Positions 13,201-60,040 are shown, counted from the stretch's first letter. The stretch: DNA of 64,000 nt from Euglena gracilis (GCA_039621445.1 CP154956.1:96042406-96106405); one strand, 5' to 3'. Notes: generated by a model not told the origin, from the letters alone. Numbers and translations are program-made.

Positions 13201-16200
13201 AACATGTCAGTCCCAGCAGGGGACATTTCATTACAGGAGTCACATAAATGACAGAATGCACTCCCTGAAGAACATTTCAAATGGGTGCAGGTGTATAAAT
13301 GAATACCTTGTTACCCTTGGTACCCTTTTGCCACCCCTCTTCCATGATCTTTTCTCCTTGGTTGATTGAACAACACCGTCATTCTCAGAAGAAGACATTT
13401 CTGCAAGGCTGACGGAAAAATCCGGTTCGTGATTGTTCGTGATTGTTCGTGATTGTTCGTGATTGTTCGTGGCACGAACCGGTGAAAAACCCTGGCTGAT
13501 CTTGGGGGGGCCACGGGGGGGGGGGGGGGCGAGGCCGGGTCAGGTAGTACAGCTCGTGTAGGGTGATGTTCTTCAGTGCGATGCCCGCCGCCCCCATCCC
13601 CAGGAAGATGAGCACCTGCGGCGGAGGGGAAGTCAGGGGTGGGGGATGGCCAGACCCGACCGGGCAGCGGAGCAAAGTGGGGAAAAGAGCCCGGCTGGAC
13701 AGCTTGCGCCTCCGTGTGATTCGAAAATGACTCCCCACCAGGTCCACACGATGGATTGCCATTGACAGGTTCAGAAAAGGCGATCCTCCTGAACATGCGA
13801 ATTTGGACCAAAATGACCAGAAAGAAAAATGGGGGGGGTTAGACGATGCGAACATTTGAATCTCTTCTGAAAAAAACACGTTTTTTTCTGCTTGTGAAAC
13901 TTTGCTCACGAAGGAACAATTTGCTTTTCCAAAAACAGACTCCGTGTTCCTTTCATCATTTTGTGTCGAATGTTCTACATTCGAACCAAAATGATGAAAT
14001 TCCTTTCCTACTTCTTTCTACAGGGATCCTCACATGTCCAAGCTGGCCGAGGCCAAAATGTATCCGTGATTTTCCGTGATTTTCCGCGATTTTCCGTAAT
14101 TTTCCTGTTTCCGGAAAAGGTCAAATGCTGCATTCCATTTTGCACCGGAGCAGCAGATTGTTTCTCCAAATTATAGTCCTGGAGATCCTCCAGGGCCTCG
14201 ACAACAGCTGAAGCCAATTCCGAGTGCTCAACCCCCAAATTTGGCCAACAACCTTTTTTCCTTGAATTTTTTCTTGATTGCCTCAAAATGGGTTGCCAAA
14301 ACCCTGTCAGCGGACCGATGTAGCGATTGACCCTTCTGGATGCAGCCTGGGCAGAAAGGCGGAAGGTCATTTTCTGAGTAAGAAAAAACCCACATGCCGT
14401 CAATTTGTGTGCATTTCTGGAGAACACCTCTGATGCCCTCATGGTCCAATTTTGTGACCGGGAGACCAGAATGGAGGAAAGCGGCCACAAAATCATCTGT
14501 GAGCGTCTGAATGAGGTTTTGCTCGCGTGATTGTCTGTTTGGAAAGGCAGAGAATGTTCAAAACATCCCATCAAAATGCATCTGCACAAACAAAGCACAT
14601 TCAGAAAAGACCCAAAAAAATTTCCGAACCCTCCGCCTCATCCGTGAATTTCTGTGAATTTCCATGATTTCCGTGAACATGGCCTTCCGCCCATTTCCGT
14701 GATCCTCCGTGAATTTCCGTGAATTTCCGTGAATTTCCTTTTCAGGACGTGTGAAGATCCCTGTTTCTGTGTCATTCTTGTCACCATTTTCTTTCTTCTT
14801 TCTTTTTCTTTCTTTGAGCTGGGTGCATAGCCTTTTGGGTTTTTTGGGGTGAATTGTGTAGTGCCTCATATCCCATGCTCCAATTTTCATTGGAAAATAT
14901 AAAATATTAAAAATATTAATTTTCATTGGAAAATATAGAATAATATAAAACTCAAAGGAAATCAACAAACAAAACCAAACAGCGCTGTCAATGAAAAATA
15001 TAGCCACTCAGGCTTGCTCAAATGTAACAGAAACTCCAAATCCTGGTGCCGAAGTTCAATAACTAGGGGGATAACAGGTTCAAGCACGTGGAGGTGGGGG
15101 CACCTGGAAGGTGAAGATGAACTTCGACAGGTTGCTGACCTTCTGGTCCACCTGCGCCCACTTGGAGGGCGGGTTCTTCTTGTTCATCCCCACCTTGGTC
15201 TCGTTGCCCGTGTACACCGCCAGACCTGCAGTGGGTCACAGAACGGCATGGCCAGTGGGAAAGAAGAGCATTTCACCGCGAAAGAGAGAACGAATTCCGA
15301 CACACCCCCTCTGTTTATCAAAAACCATCCACTGCCTGCACAACCTCCCTTCTTGACAAAAAAATGCTCTTAAAAATATCTGCCTCACATCGAATTTCCA
15401 CAAGTTTACCAAAAATGACAACAAAAAAAAATGAATGCCAATTTGGCCACCTTCCAATCCATCTGACAAATCTTGTGCTGTCTAGTCTGGAACAACAGAC
15501 GATGTCACAAAATCCCAAGCACCAAATCTTTTTTTTTGGACTGAGTCGTTCACACGCCATCCAGGACCCATATAGATATCCTGAGTCCTTTCAGGATGTC
15601 CATTGCAGGTCGATTATCAGTGTATTGAGGGGTTCCAATGAATGCAAACGTAATGAAATTGTTGGGCATTGCAAACTCGCAGCAACTGCATTTGTGCATG
15701 CAACAGCATAAATACGGTGCAAACAGGCATTCGAGGAGGCATACCCACCACCCACGGTGTGTTCTTCAGCAGGCAGGACTGCAACAGTAGTTGATCCTTG
15801 CACACGGAGAGGGTTTTGTCTGTGGAAAACAGAATTTTGCACAGATGTTGATTTTCTTTCATCACTTCAGACTGCGGCAAAATTTGCAAATCAATTCTGG
15901 TGTTACATCCAATATTTTGTGATCAATTGCTGCGGAACAGACTCCATAAACAGACAAAGCTTATCAGTGTTCTGGACATGGACTCAATAGAAACCCCGGG
16001 GGTATTTTCCTGGGTGCACACCCACCCATCTAATTTCTTCAAGAAAAAATCCATCCACGAAACCCCATGTGGCCAAGAGAACGTTGCACATGCCGTGCAT
16101 CCTCAGCGAGCTGGCAAACTCGTAGATGTGCTTGTTGGGTACCTCGCACGTCAGTTCCCCGGGGAACTGCGTGACCGCCTCCGAAGGCGCGGTGTAGTAA

Positions 16201-19200
16201 TGCCTCGGGCAGCGGCCTCGTTCGGTTGCCTTTCTTTGGGAAATCCAGCACTGCCCTCCAGTACAGCACAGGAGACTATTCAGCTGACTCCAGACTGACT
16301 GAGACATTCGGGGGGAAATGAGAAAAGAGCCCAGATCGCCAAACGGGGTCATTCCTCAGCTCATCCAGCACAAAACAATATTGGTTGGTGCGTCAGGTTT
16401 ACGGATGCTTCGGACTGTGTGGAGCACACTCGTTTGGACTCGCCCTGCTCGCGGGCAGCGAAGCGAGCAGCCAATGAAGCGAAACAACGCCCTGGCCCGT
16501 CTGGCGTGCGGCCGCCGCCCAGCATCAGATCCATCACCTCCTTCAGTGCCGACCTGATGCGCGGAGTGTTTTTGGGACCCAGCCCCTTCACCTGAGGGCA
16601 AAAGGGACCCATTTTTAGGGTCGATTCTGGGGACAATGTACATATGTGTTATACATATATAATACAATATTTATTCAATTTTTTAAATTTTTTTAGAATA
16701 ACACCAAAAAGGAAACCACCCCCTCCGAGGGGGCACCCACTTGGCCTGACCCACACTCCCCTGCGACGTGGGGGGGGGGCAGACCAAACCATCTTCCAGG
16801 TCTCAAGTCTTAGAAAAACATCTGGTTGCGCATGCGTGGTTTTGGTCACCTCAGAAATTGAGAGGTCAATAATTTTCTCGACAAACTCCAAAAAGGCTGC
16901 CAGACCTGACCATCATTAAGCTGACCCAGGATTTGACAAAAAGATCCAGCCCTCCCTCCTTAAAAATTGGAACGGTCGAAAAAAGGGGTTGACTTTTGGC
17001 TGGAAACCTGGGGGGGTCGAGGATAGGGAACGACTCCACCTTAACTCCAGAACCCTCCTTTCCCTTCCCAACGTCAGAATGGCCGGTGTAGAGCCATTGA
17101 GCTTAATAGCTCAATGGTTCATCAAAGGAGATTTGGGGACAAAAATTCAGAACCGTAGGGGAAAAAAACAACGAGGTGATGGATTCTGACAGTGTGTGGA
17201 TATTGTAATTCTTTTAAAAAGCAGAATTTTTGTTGCTGAAAATGCAAGCTGGATTCAACCTAATAAATCCGGCCTGACTAGGCCACCTAGTAAGGCTTGG
17301 TAAGGCCTCACTAGTGAAGCCAAGAAAGGGGCTCAGGGCACACCTGGGTTTGAGGTCGATCTCGCCGTCAATATTCGCGGTTTGGATGTATGCCACGCCC
17401 TCCGGGTCGGCAGTGGCTAACAGAAATGGGGCAGAAGAGCTTCCCATTCTGAGAAACTTTGCAGGTGGGCGCTAGGCGTGTTGTGAGTATTTTGTGTGCG
17501 CGTGTTCAAACGCATCCTGCAGGCCAGAAGAGCAGCGGTGACGTGTACCGTCACTCGCTCGAGGGTTGTACGTTGAAGGGGAGGGGGATTGGGGGCAGCA
17601 CCCCCGGCAGGTCACAGGGAAACTCGTGTCCGTCCTCCACCATCACCACATCGCCTACGCGAATGTCACCCTCAGGGCCCGGCACGTTCCAAAGAGTCGC
17701 TTTGATCTGACAGGCTGGGTGACTGACTACCCCCCCCTAATTAGCACAACAGAGTGGTCCTTGAAAAAATAACCGCTGCCCAGCATATCCAATGAAAAAT
17801 TCGCTCAAAAAAGCTTTTTTTAGTGAAAAGAAGGTCAAAGGAGGGGGGGGCAAATTGATTTCTGGCATCCATCGCCTATTCACCAAGAACGTAAAAAAAT
17901 TGTTCCATACTTTTAATTTCGACCCACCGCATTTGAGCCCTGGACCGGCCTTTGTCTAGTCCTAAGGCCCAGGGCGATCCTTGAAAGGTGGTCCTTAATT
18001 GAAAAAAAATGCTGTCCTTAGGGACCGCCGATGTTGACAAATGTGCACTTTTCAACCAAGTTTCGGACCCCTTGGATGCACGCTTATTGGAGCAGCAACA
18101 GAAGATCATAACCACAGAATTTTCGCCTATTTTTCACCAACACCCTCCCTTTCTTGCTATTTCAAGCAAAGTATCGAATTTCTCCTGATTTGGGGCAACC
18201 ACAGTGTTTCAGGACTGTCAAATTGACAAGCAACAGCCATTTTTGCGGCACTGGCTTCGATTATTGGGGGTGTGCACGATTAGGACGGTGCGGACTGATT
18301 AAGTGTTCACAGTGAACATGGCCACAAACTTTGTGAGTCGGCCGGATGTGAGGCGCGCCGGCCCCCGTGCCTGGGAAGGGACATTCTCCACGGAGCCGGT
18401 GCCACGGTACACCAGCTGAGGCGCACGGTTGAACTGCGCGTCCTGGTGGTGCCGCTTCAGGTCGTCGTACCCTTGGGGGGGGGGGGCAGGGACTGCCCGA
18501 TTCCTTCCTGGTAACCGGTCCTGCTGTGGATCATACTTTCAGTCAGTGAGCCGCAACGATGCTCGATGCTGCACGTTTTTTTCCCGCCTGCGACACTGTG
18601 GCACACACCAGGTTTGTTGCTGCGGCGCATGAAAAGGGTCTTTTTTCAACAGCGCATGTGTGTCCAAAAAAAATATTTTTTGGACCCATGTGTGCGGCAC
18701 ATGCAGCTCATAAAAATTGTTTCCTGTGGCGCACCACCAACTGAAAGCACGCTGTAAAATTGTCTTTCCCAATACACGGGGACTCCGACATTTGCCTCTG
18801 CGAACCGGTTGTGCAGAGCCGGGGAACCAGACAATCTGCCGGGCAAGACCCTGAAGGTTTTCCTGGGGTGGTCCTCACAGGTAATTCCAACAAATCTCAG
18901 GCCTTGGGGCTTGACAGATTGGCCGGTGCCGGGCAAGTTGGTCTGGCGTCGCTTAACGACCCCCCCACCCCCGAGGTAGGTCCAGCTCAGAGCCTGGAAA
19001 CTTTGGGCTGGGCTGGCTGGGCTGGGTTTGGGCTGGCTGGAAAAGGCTCCTGGCTGACCCAACACCTCTCCCCCACACGTGGTGCAAGAAGAGTTGGGAC
19101 TGGGCCTGACCCGGGCTCGAACTGGGGACCAAAAAGCGAAATTGCCAAAAAACCTTTAAAGCTGTTGATTATGCAAAAAGCGGACCTTTTCACCCAAGTT

Positions 19201-20970
19201 TGCCTTGGCCAGCCCCTTCCCAACCGATATTTGCTCATTTTTTTTGGCCCAGTTTCTTTTGGGCCCGTAAGCATGATGCCGATAATTCCCAGGGATGAGG
19301 GACCTTGCACACGATGGTTTCTCAGGGTAGGTGTACTGTTTGAAAACTTTTTTTCTCAATTATCCTTTGCCGTAAATTGAGCACAGACTTTTGTTTTACA
19401 ATTGGTCATAACTTCGGCAGATCTGGATTTACAAGAGAACGAGTTTTTTTCTCAATCCCATGAAATAAACCAACTGCACAAACAGAAAAGCTGGCAGGAG
19501 CACACACCCTCCTTGATGGCCGTGATGAGAAACGCCACAAAGAGGGGACCAAGGGTGGTGATGGGGTTGACTGGGGTGATGACGGGGATGAGTTGCAGGA
19601 GACCGATGAACGGGGGCAGGGATGGTGGGGTTGAGGAGCACTCGCACCGAGGCACAGGGAGAGAATCTCCTGCACAATCGAAATTTGGAGGTCAAGCAAC
19701 ACAATCTCCTTAGGTCACTTAATCCAAACTCTTAACTTCCACTATTTCGTCCAGATGGACCATGATACAAACTTTTATGCTTTTTATGTCCCATTTTTGG
19801 TCTAGGTTTTTGTTGTGAAAAATAGAACTTGGTTGAACAAAAGTGTATTGTTAGGAATGTGTAGAGTTGAAAAGGCACGTTTTGGTCTTCCCAAGACCAA
19901 AAACTTTGCTGCCACTCTGATGCAAAAAAAAAATTCAAAAAAGTAAAGGGTTAGGGGGTACTAGAAAATACACAACCCCTTTTGCAGCCAATTAAAATAA
20001 GCAATGAAATGTGGACAGAGGCTGCAGAACTGCTGAATATCTGGCCCCGAGCAGCGTAATTGGCAAACGGGAAAACTTCCAGCCCTGGGAAGGAAATAGC
20101 GATTCAGAGGCCGCTTGAACTGCTCATAGAGATTGAGGGGCAGGAAAGTCAGGGCCGTGTACTTGGAATTGGTGACCTGAGAAGCGACGTAAACTGCACT
20201 AGTTAGGGACATGAGGTTCCAAAACAAAAATCTTAAACTACAATTTGGAATCCTCATCTCCAAATTGGCACCAGTTTGTTGAACACCACGGAAAACACTG
20301 GTGGAGATTTTTAAAAAAAAATTGCGGGAGGCCTCAAAAATTTTTAGAAATTTTTTGTTCCTCCAGTTTTGTCCACAATGTTCTTCATCCCCAAATACCT
20401 GCCAGTGCACGTGAGTTGGGAAAATTGCTGCTGTTGTTTTGAATGGTAGTCTAAAAAACATTAAAATTCACATGAGAACAAAATTTCATGTTTGCCCAGT
20501 CCAATTCTGGATTGCAATCGACTCCCATCCGTGCTTACATCTTCAACTTTGCTCACTGCTGTACTGAAGAAAATACAATGCACTCAGCTCGAAAGGCTGG
20601 GAGATTTACCTTTCTGTGCAGTCTAGCAGCCGCAAAACGCCACACACTGATTCAAAAACTTTTGAGCCCACCCGATTGCACACACCGTTCCTCCTGGAGG
20701 TGATGGTTGGGGGAAGAAGCTATGGGAAGACCTTTGTCCAACCAAAATCAACTCCGGGGAGAGTTTTTGGTTGATTCATGCTGGTTTGGTTGGGTTGGGT
20801 TGGGCGGGAAAGTGCCTTCCAATCCTGCCTGTCAATAGAACCGCACCTGGGGGGAACCTCCGGAAATCAGCCTGACCACAACTCACAGCGAGGGCCCACC
20901 TGGTTGTCCTTGTAGCGCTGGTTGGCGGGGGCGTGGGCCTTAATAATGCGGAACGGCTCCACCACTTCGT
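2199..20970 (-). CDS. P4-type ATPase (phospholipid flippase), ALA2-like; 17 exons, partial at 3' end
   Basis: P4-ATPases flip phospholipids to the cytosolic leaflet using ATP. Read on the minus strand, the exons give in order: the N-terminal [10 protein letters not shown] block, M1 and M2 (ending TAIKEG), the actuator domain ([23 protein letters not shown]), M3, M4 with MIPISFKV, the phosphorylation motif [12 protein letters not shown], and the N-domain pieces [10 protein letters not shown] and [24 protein letters not shown] and the [16 protein letters not shown] block most resemble plant ALA2. The rest of the N and P domains and M5-M10 must lie left of base 2,199. The start codon was not found between 20,970 and 22,027. 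Splicing is mixed: GT-AG and euglenid nonconventional introns alternate. The actuator motif reads DGEI rather than the usual DGET. Family assignment is secure; some exon edges are uncertain. Confidence 0.9.
2388..2940. repeat. Palindrome with back-to-back telomere-type repeats
   Basis: (CCCTAA)n at 2,583-2,699 meets (TTAGGG)n at 2,701-2,781 at AATCCTAGGATT. The flanks continue as inverted repeats: CACCCCGCGATGGCCACC against GGTGGCCATCGCGGGGTG, GGGTCACTCTTAATGGACCC against its partner, then CCATTTAGAGT and ATGGCTGCC on both outer sides. Confidence 0.93.
2930..3205. repeat. TA-rich microsatellite
   Basis: Alternating TA, GTATA and CACATA runs without other content. Confidence 0.95.
3206..3618. 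mobile_element. Inverted-repeat element with C/G palindromes
   Basis: Ends are AGGCTTTTGCTTAAGG and CCTTAAGCAAAAGCCT, perfect inverted repeats. Inside are several CCCCCGGGGGG palindromes and a TTTTCGGCGC-type hairpin. It lies between TA-rich tracts; no coding capacity. Later tandem copies carry only the right end (CCTTAAACAAAAGCCTGG). Confidence 0.65.
3473..8912. repeat. Four tandem copies of a 1.45 kb unit
   Basis: Copies begin at ACTAGCTAGCCCT near 3,480, 4,987, 6,431 and 7,897. Equivalent points recur at 3,941, 5,371, 6,837 and 8,287, giving periods of 1,430, 1,466 and 1,450. Copies are nearly identical apart from microsatellite length and a deletion in copy 4. The open frames in each copy (78 and 94 codons, for example) repeat because the DNA repeats; I do not call them genes. 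Confidence 0.96.
5960..6374. mobile_element. MITE-like insertion in tandem copy 2 (also copies 1 and 3)
   Basis: About 415 bp with ends AACCCCCCCC...AATAGT and ACTATTA...GGGGGGTT, flanked by TA. Equivalent insertions are at 4,530-4,932 (right end lost) and about 7,426-7,840. Copy 4 has GTTTACGACGCC at 8,865-8,876, the uninterrupted site. The interior holds repeated CACTATTGG and a CCGCCTCCGGCGG hairpin. There is no transposase, so it would be non-autonomous and of Tc1/mariner-like target choice. Confidence 0.7.
8995..9111 (-). CDS. P4-ATPase exon, [10 protein letters not shown] block
   Basis: Thirty-nine codons including [19 protein letters not shown], the 'LALC.TV.P' element of the P4 nucleotide-binding region. 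Acceptor is a long C-tract plus CGCAG. The downstream intron is nonconventional (starts GCCCAGGG) and 6.7 kb long. Confidence 0.92.
9163..9240 (+). repeat. SINE-like dispersed repeat (copy 2)
   Basis: Contains GGTCCAGCTCAGAGGCTGG and GGCTGGAAAAAGGCTGCTGG; ends GATGACC. Confidence 0.65.
10361..10474 (-). CDS. P4-ATPase exon with phosphorylation motif DKTGT
   Basis: Thirty-eight codons beginning [20 protein letters not shown]. The Asp of DKTGT is the residue phosphorylated by ATP. The TENQM context is P4-type. TGCAG acceptor; the donor GAG|GTGTGG keeps phase 0, with CGTGC|GTAGTG an alternative. Confidence 0.96.
11217..11273 (-). CDS. P4-ATPase 57-bp exon between M4 and phosphorylation site
   Basis: Nineteen codons, [19 protein letters not shown], matching the segment between M4 and '[16 protein letters not shown]'. 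GT donor (GAA|GTGTGC) and CGCAAG acceptor, phase 0 at both ends. Confidence 0.92.
11734..11826 (-). CDS. P4-ATPase exon, M4 with PIS(F) motif
   Basis: Thirty-one codons beginning [20 protein letters not shown]. The PISL motif of M4, where the Pro-Ile pair lies in the lipid pathway, reads PISF here. GCGCAG acceptor and GT donor, phase 0 at both ends. Confidence 0.93.
11880..12180 (+). repeat. Dispersed intron repeat (GACCGGCCGTTGGCC family)
   Basis: GTGCCGAATTC...ATGATTTCTGG and GCCCTGGACCGGCCGTTGG, then GGTCCTTAA. The same blocks in the same order occur at 1,845-2,110 and 17,840-18,035, and a derivative is built into every unit of the 1.45 kb tandem array (GCCCTGGACCAGACCGTTGG). Confidence 0.7.
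12363..12413 (-). CDS. P4-ATPase 51-bp exon, start of M4
   Basis: Seventeen codons, [17 protein letters not shown], that join in phase to VMIPISFKV in the next exon. Together they match the plant ALA2 segment '..P.RF.LL..IMIPIS.KV'. GT donor, GAG acceptor; the upstream edge could be a few bases higher. Confidence 0.85.
12576..12640 (+). repeat. 10-bp minisatellite, TGGTCGGCCC (short copy)
   Basis: GGCACCTATGGTCAC leads into three to four units of TGGTCGGCCC. Same family as 24,185, 59,297 and 60,041. Confidence 0.85.
13420..13485 (+). repeat. 10-bp minisatellite, ATTGTTCGTG, with inverted ends
   Basis: Five units run between CCGGTTCGTG and CACGAACCGG, so the block can fold on itself. Related copies lie at 12,725-12,812. 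Confidence 0.9.
13536..13615 (-). CDS. P4-ATPase exon, M3
   Basis: Encodes [20 protein letters not shown] and ELYYL, a hydrophobic helix in the M3 position. The acceptor is CCGCAG and continues the previous frame. The downstream edge is unresolved: no GT or CAG-type junction fits, and a long C-tract on the coding strand follows at once. Confidence 0.75.
14064..14115 (+). repeat. 10-bp minisatellite, TCCGTGATTT
   Basis: Four to five imperfect units. A second array of TCCGTGAATT-like units is at 14,640-14,742. Confidence 0.9.
14640..14742 (+). repeat. 10-bp minisatellite, TCCGTGAATT
   Basis: About eight imperfect units interrupted by ACATGGCCTTCCGCCC. Confidence 0.88.
15104..15225 (-). CDS. 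P4-ATPase exon, YTGNETK to start of M3
   Basis: Encodes [20 protein letters not shown] and then [14 protein letters not shown]. This matches 'YTG..TK...N' at the end of the actuator domain and the entry into M3. Both edges are GT-AG and the 40 codons are in phase. Confidence 0.94.
15745..15819 (-). CDS. P4-ATPase exon, [11 protein letters not shown] block
   Basis: Encodes [19 protein letters not shown], the family's 'NLLLRGC.LRNTEW..G' element. The donor is GT (GTGG|GTATGCC) and joins in phase to [11 protein letters not shown] in the next exon. Confidence 0.92.
16090..16204 (-). CDS. P4-ATPase exon, ELTCEVPN block
   Basis: Encodes [20 protein letters not shown] then [10 protein letters not shown], matching the 'G.I.C..PN..IY.F' signature of the P4 actuator domain. 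The preceding intron ends GCTGCCCGA with CTG at -8 to -6. The downstream edge uses the GT in CAT|GTGCAACG and is tentative. Confidence 0.85.
16507..16591 (-). CDS. P4-ATPase exon, actuator domain linker
   Basis: Encodes [17 protein letters not shown] and a Gly-rich end. The order and phase fit between the DGE motif and the [11 protein letters not shown] block. The intron after it starts CGCCAGACGG (CAG at +4 to +6). The upstream edge is uncertain: an AG at 16,592-16,593 or a CTG-type end are both possible. Confidence 0.65.
17344..17426 (-). CDS. P4-ATPase exon carrying the DGE(T) motif as DGEI
   Basis: Encodes [20 protein letters not shown] followed by EIDLKP. In most P4-ATPases this reads 'NLDGET.LK', where the Glu drives dephosphorylation. 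Here the Glu is kept but Thr is replaced by Ile. The 3' edge may be 17,344 or up to 5 bases higher. Confidence 0.85.
17608..17706 (-). CDS. P4-ATPase exon, actuator domain (VGDVV...FPCDL)
   Basis: Thirty-three codons including [19 protein letters not shown], which corresponds to the conserved 'VGDIV.....E.PCDL' element. The acceptor is GTCAG. The donor is not GT: the exon appears to stop at CTG before CCGGGG. Confidence 0.88.
18377..18471 (-). CDS. P4-ATPase exon, start of actuator domain
   Basis: Encodes [20 protein letters not shown] and about 11 more residues, matching the family's 'AIKEAYDD..RH..D...N' block. The acceptor is a C-tract plus AAG. The downstream edge is chosen from TCCCAGG at the intron start and may be off by a few bases. 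Confidence 0.85.
18951..19130 (+). repeat. SINE-like dispersed repeat (copy 3, longest)
   Basis: GCTTAACGACCCCCC, AGGTCCAGCTCAGAGCCTGG, GGCTGGAAAAGGCTCCTGGC, then GGGCTCGAACTGGGGACC. The GCTCAGAG and GGCTCGAAC blocks resemble tRNA-type A and B boxes, which is an inference. Confidence 0.6.
19508..19611 (-). CDS. P4-ATPase exon, M1-M2 hairpin
   Basis: Encodes [20 protein letters not shown] and then a second hydrophobic stretch ending LITAIKEG, the canonical P4 M1-M2. The upstream intron ends CCCTGCCCCC, placing CTG at -8 to -6. The donor is GT (GAGG|GTGTGT). Confidence 0.93.
20091..20176 (-). CDS. P4-ATPase exon, SKYT block and start of M1
   Basis: Encodes [20 protein letters not shown] and then a segment ending NRYF plus two bases of a Leu codon. 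The acceptor is a normal AG (TTCTCAG). The downstream end is nonconventional: the intron begins TCCCAGGG, with CAG at +4 to +6. Confidence 0.93.
20900..20970 (-). CDS. P4-ATPase exon, N-terminal cytosolic segment
   Basis: Encodes [20 protein letters not shown], the segment that precedes the conserved SKYT block. The donor is GT (CAG|GTGGGC) and joins in phase to the next exon. The upstream edge is placed by a CTG five bases before the exon and is less certain. Confidence 0.75.
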
Positions 20971-22027
20971 GCCGGCAGCAGCTGCGGGTCGGAGGGGCAG
21001 TGGAGGCTCCCCAAATGGAGAGCCAGCCAAGTGACCCCAATGATTCAAAAATGCGCAAAATAGAGAAGAGTTGAAACTTTGTGAAGTCTCCTGGGTTTCA
21101 GAGAAGTTCAGAGAAAAGTCTCCGCGTGCAAAAAGTCCAGTTTTTGAAAGCGCAAACAAAACAAAATTTGGTGCGATCAAAATGCTCAGTCCAACGATCC
21201 AGCAGATGCACACACACACACACACACATGCACACACGCACACACAAAATCACACAATGAGCATGCATGCACATGCACCACCACACGCAGAGCATGCGAC
21301 ACACACCAAGCGGCGAGGCGTTGGCATGGGGCCATGTAGGCACCTGTAGCTGCTACATGGCAAAAACCTGAAACAGAAATCCAAAATGCAGTGCATTGGG
21401 TGATGAACAAAGCCGGGGAGGACATCGGCATGTATCAGCGTGATACAGCACTCCGTGGCAAAAAAAAGGAAACTCAGGCAGTTTATGCCACACTTAGCTC
21501 ACAAAAGCGGACTTGCCTTGCACAATCGCTCAATCTAAAACGTTTCCGAATTTATTTTGGGGGTGTCGTTTTCACGCCCAGTTTTTGGATATAAAAAAAA
21601 CGCGCCTCAAAACATGCAAAAAAAACTGCCAACAAATATTCCAATTGAAATCGTGAGAACACCATTGGACAGTTCTGAAAGCACAGCCTGTCAATCTGCA
21701 GACTTTGTGGTCTCACATATTCTGCCACCACTGCCTCCAGACCAGGTAGTGCACCGATTCCTCGAGGGTCAGCTTGAGAAGAACGTCTTGCACCATGAAA
21801 GCACAAAGAACATGGTGTGTGTGTGTGTGTGTGTGATGAGTGCAAAAAAATATCACATCATCATCACATCATCACATCACAAAATATCACATCATCACGA
21901 GGTCACCATAGCATGCACCACGCACCGCGTATTTGCCCGCACTTCGAGTGTTCCACGAATTGCGTGCGAAGAGGGATGGGAGTGAGAGTGTGGCCATTCG
22001 GCATCGGGGGGGGGGGCAGCCCAGGGG
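20971..22027. other. Region between the ABC stop codon and the first P4 exon
   Basis: About 1 kb holding a (CA)n/GCATGCAC tract at 21,210-21,300 and an AT-rich middle. It must contain the 3' end of ABC and the 5' end of the P4 gene, but I can place neither a polyadenylation site nor a convincing P4 start. Confidence 0.5.
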
Positions 22028-58741
<36,714 letters not shown>

Positions 58742-59296
58742 CGGGGACGTGCCCCGCCCTGGGAGAGGGGGTCAAAGCGTCATCCGCAGGAAGGTGCAGG
58801 TGTCGAAAAAACATCATGTATTGCTTGTATATACATTTACTTAATATGTACATAATAAAATATGATATATATATATATATATATATCATATATATATATA
58901 TATATATATTCACTTGTAATGCTCATAAAATTAAATATATAAATATATATAATATGTACACATTTTATATAGGATAACTTATAATGCTGATATAGGAAAA
59001 TTAATGCATAATAATTCTTAACTTTTTATCATAATACCATATAATGAAATATGGTACATATACTTCTTCAGAACATCCCTTGTGTTTGTGCATCGAGTGG
59101 ACAAGCCGTGTCATGGCCACCGTTCCATACATCATAAAACATAAAAATCTGGACCTGGATTGGAGGGCCCATTAACTTTGGCATCAAAAATGGCTTCACT
59201 GCCACTCTTCTTTTCGAGAAACATCAGCGAATAAGCTCAGGAAAGTCAAATTACATCAAAAAAGATGTGTGTTTTTGTGTGTGGTTGACACAGGGT

Positions 59297-59425
59297 CAGG
59301 CACCTATGATCACTGTCCATTTTGGTGCTCTGGTCGGCCCTGGTCGGCCCTGGTCGGCCCTGGTCGGCCCTGGTCGGCCCTGGTCGGCCCTGGTCGGCAA
59401 ATAGTCGGCCATAGGTGGGGGTATC
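59297..59425 (+). repeat. 10-bp minisatellite, TGGTCGGCCC, with inverted ends
   Basis: About eight units lie between CACCTATG and CATAGGTG. The leading sequence CCATTTTGGTGCTC is shared with 12,590. Confidence 0.95.
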
Positions 59426-59820
59426 CGTCACAGAAAAAGTGTGAAGAGATGCAATGATTTTCTGAAATGTCTCGCCAAGATCAAAAGGAAATGCTCCATA
59501 AGGCCTCCATTGGCTCCCCAAAAGCAACCAAAATGACCTAAAATGGCTTGAAATAACCAAAAATTACCAAAAAAACGCCAACAAAATCCACCAAAGATTG
59601 TGAAAAATGACCCAAAATTACCAAAAGGCGCAAAATGGCCAAAATGCCATAAAAAATGCTCGTATTGACCCAAATTGGCCCAATATTTGCCAAATCAGAG
59701 ACAAATAGCCCCCAAATTAGCAAAAACTGATCCATAATGGCTAAAATGGGTGTAAAACTGGAGATTTGTGAGAAAATTATCCAAAAATGGGTTTAGTTCT
59801 TCAAAATATACAAAAAAAAG

Positions 59821-59965
59821 CCAGCACCACCCAGCATCGCCCAGCATCGCCCAGCATCGCCCAGCATCGGAACCCCACCTCTGGTCTCCAAAAATCCAGC
59901 ATCACCCAGCATCGCCCAGCATCGCCCAGCATCGCCCAGCATCGCCCAGCATCGCCCAGCATCAT
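59821..59965 (+). repeat. 10-bp minisatellite, CCCAGCATCG
   Basis: Two arrays of four and seven units, separated by GAACCCCACCTCTGG and related bases. Confidence 0.97.
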
Positions 59966-60040
59966 CAGAGGTGCTTGTTCCAAAGGCAAAGCTGCCGAAT
60001 TCCTTCATCCATTCCCCTTCGGTCGGCCAACCACATGCAA

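Larger units (their letters stand above)
13616..15103 (-). other. P4-ATPase intron, GT-AG
   Basis: About 1.5 kb. Holds the two TCCGTGA minisatellites; nothing else recognised. Confidence 0.75.

Noticed and set aside
21755-21796. First exon of the P4-ATPase (MVQDVLLKLTLEES)
   Set aside because: It has an ATG and a GT donor, but its phase does not fit the exon at 20,900-20,970 and no similarity supports it.
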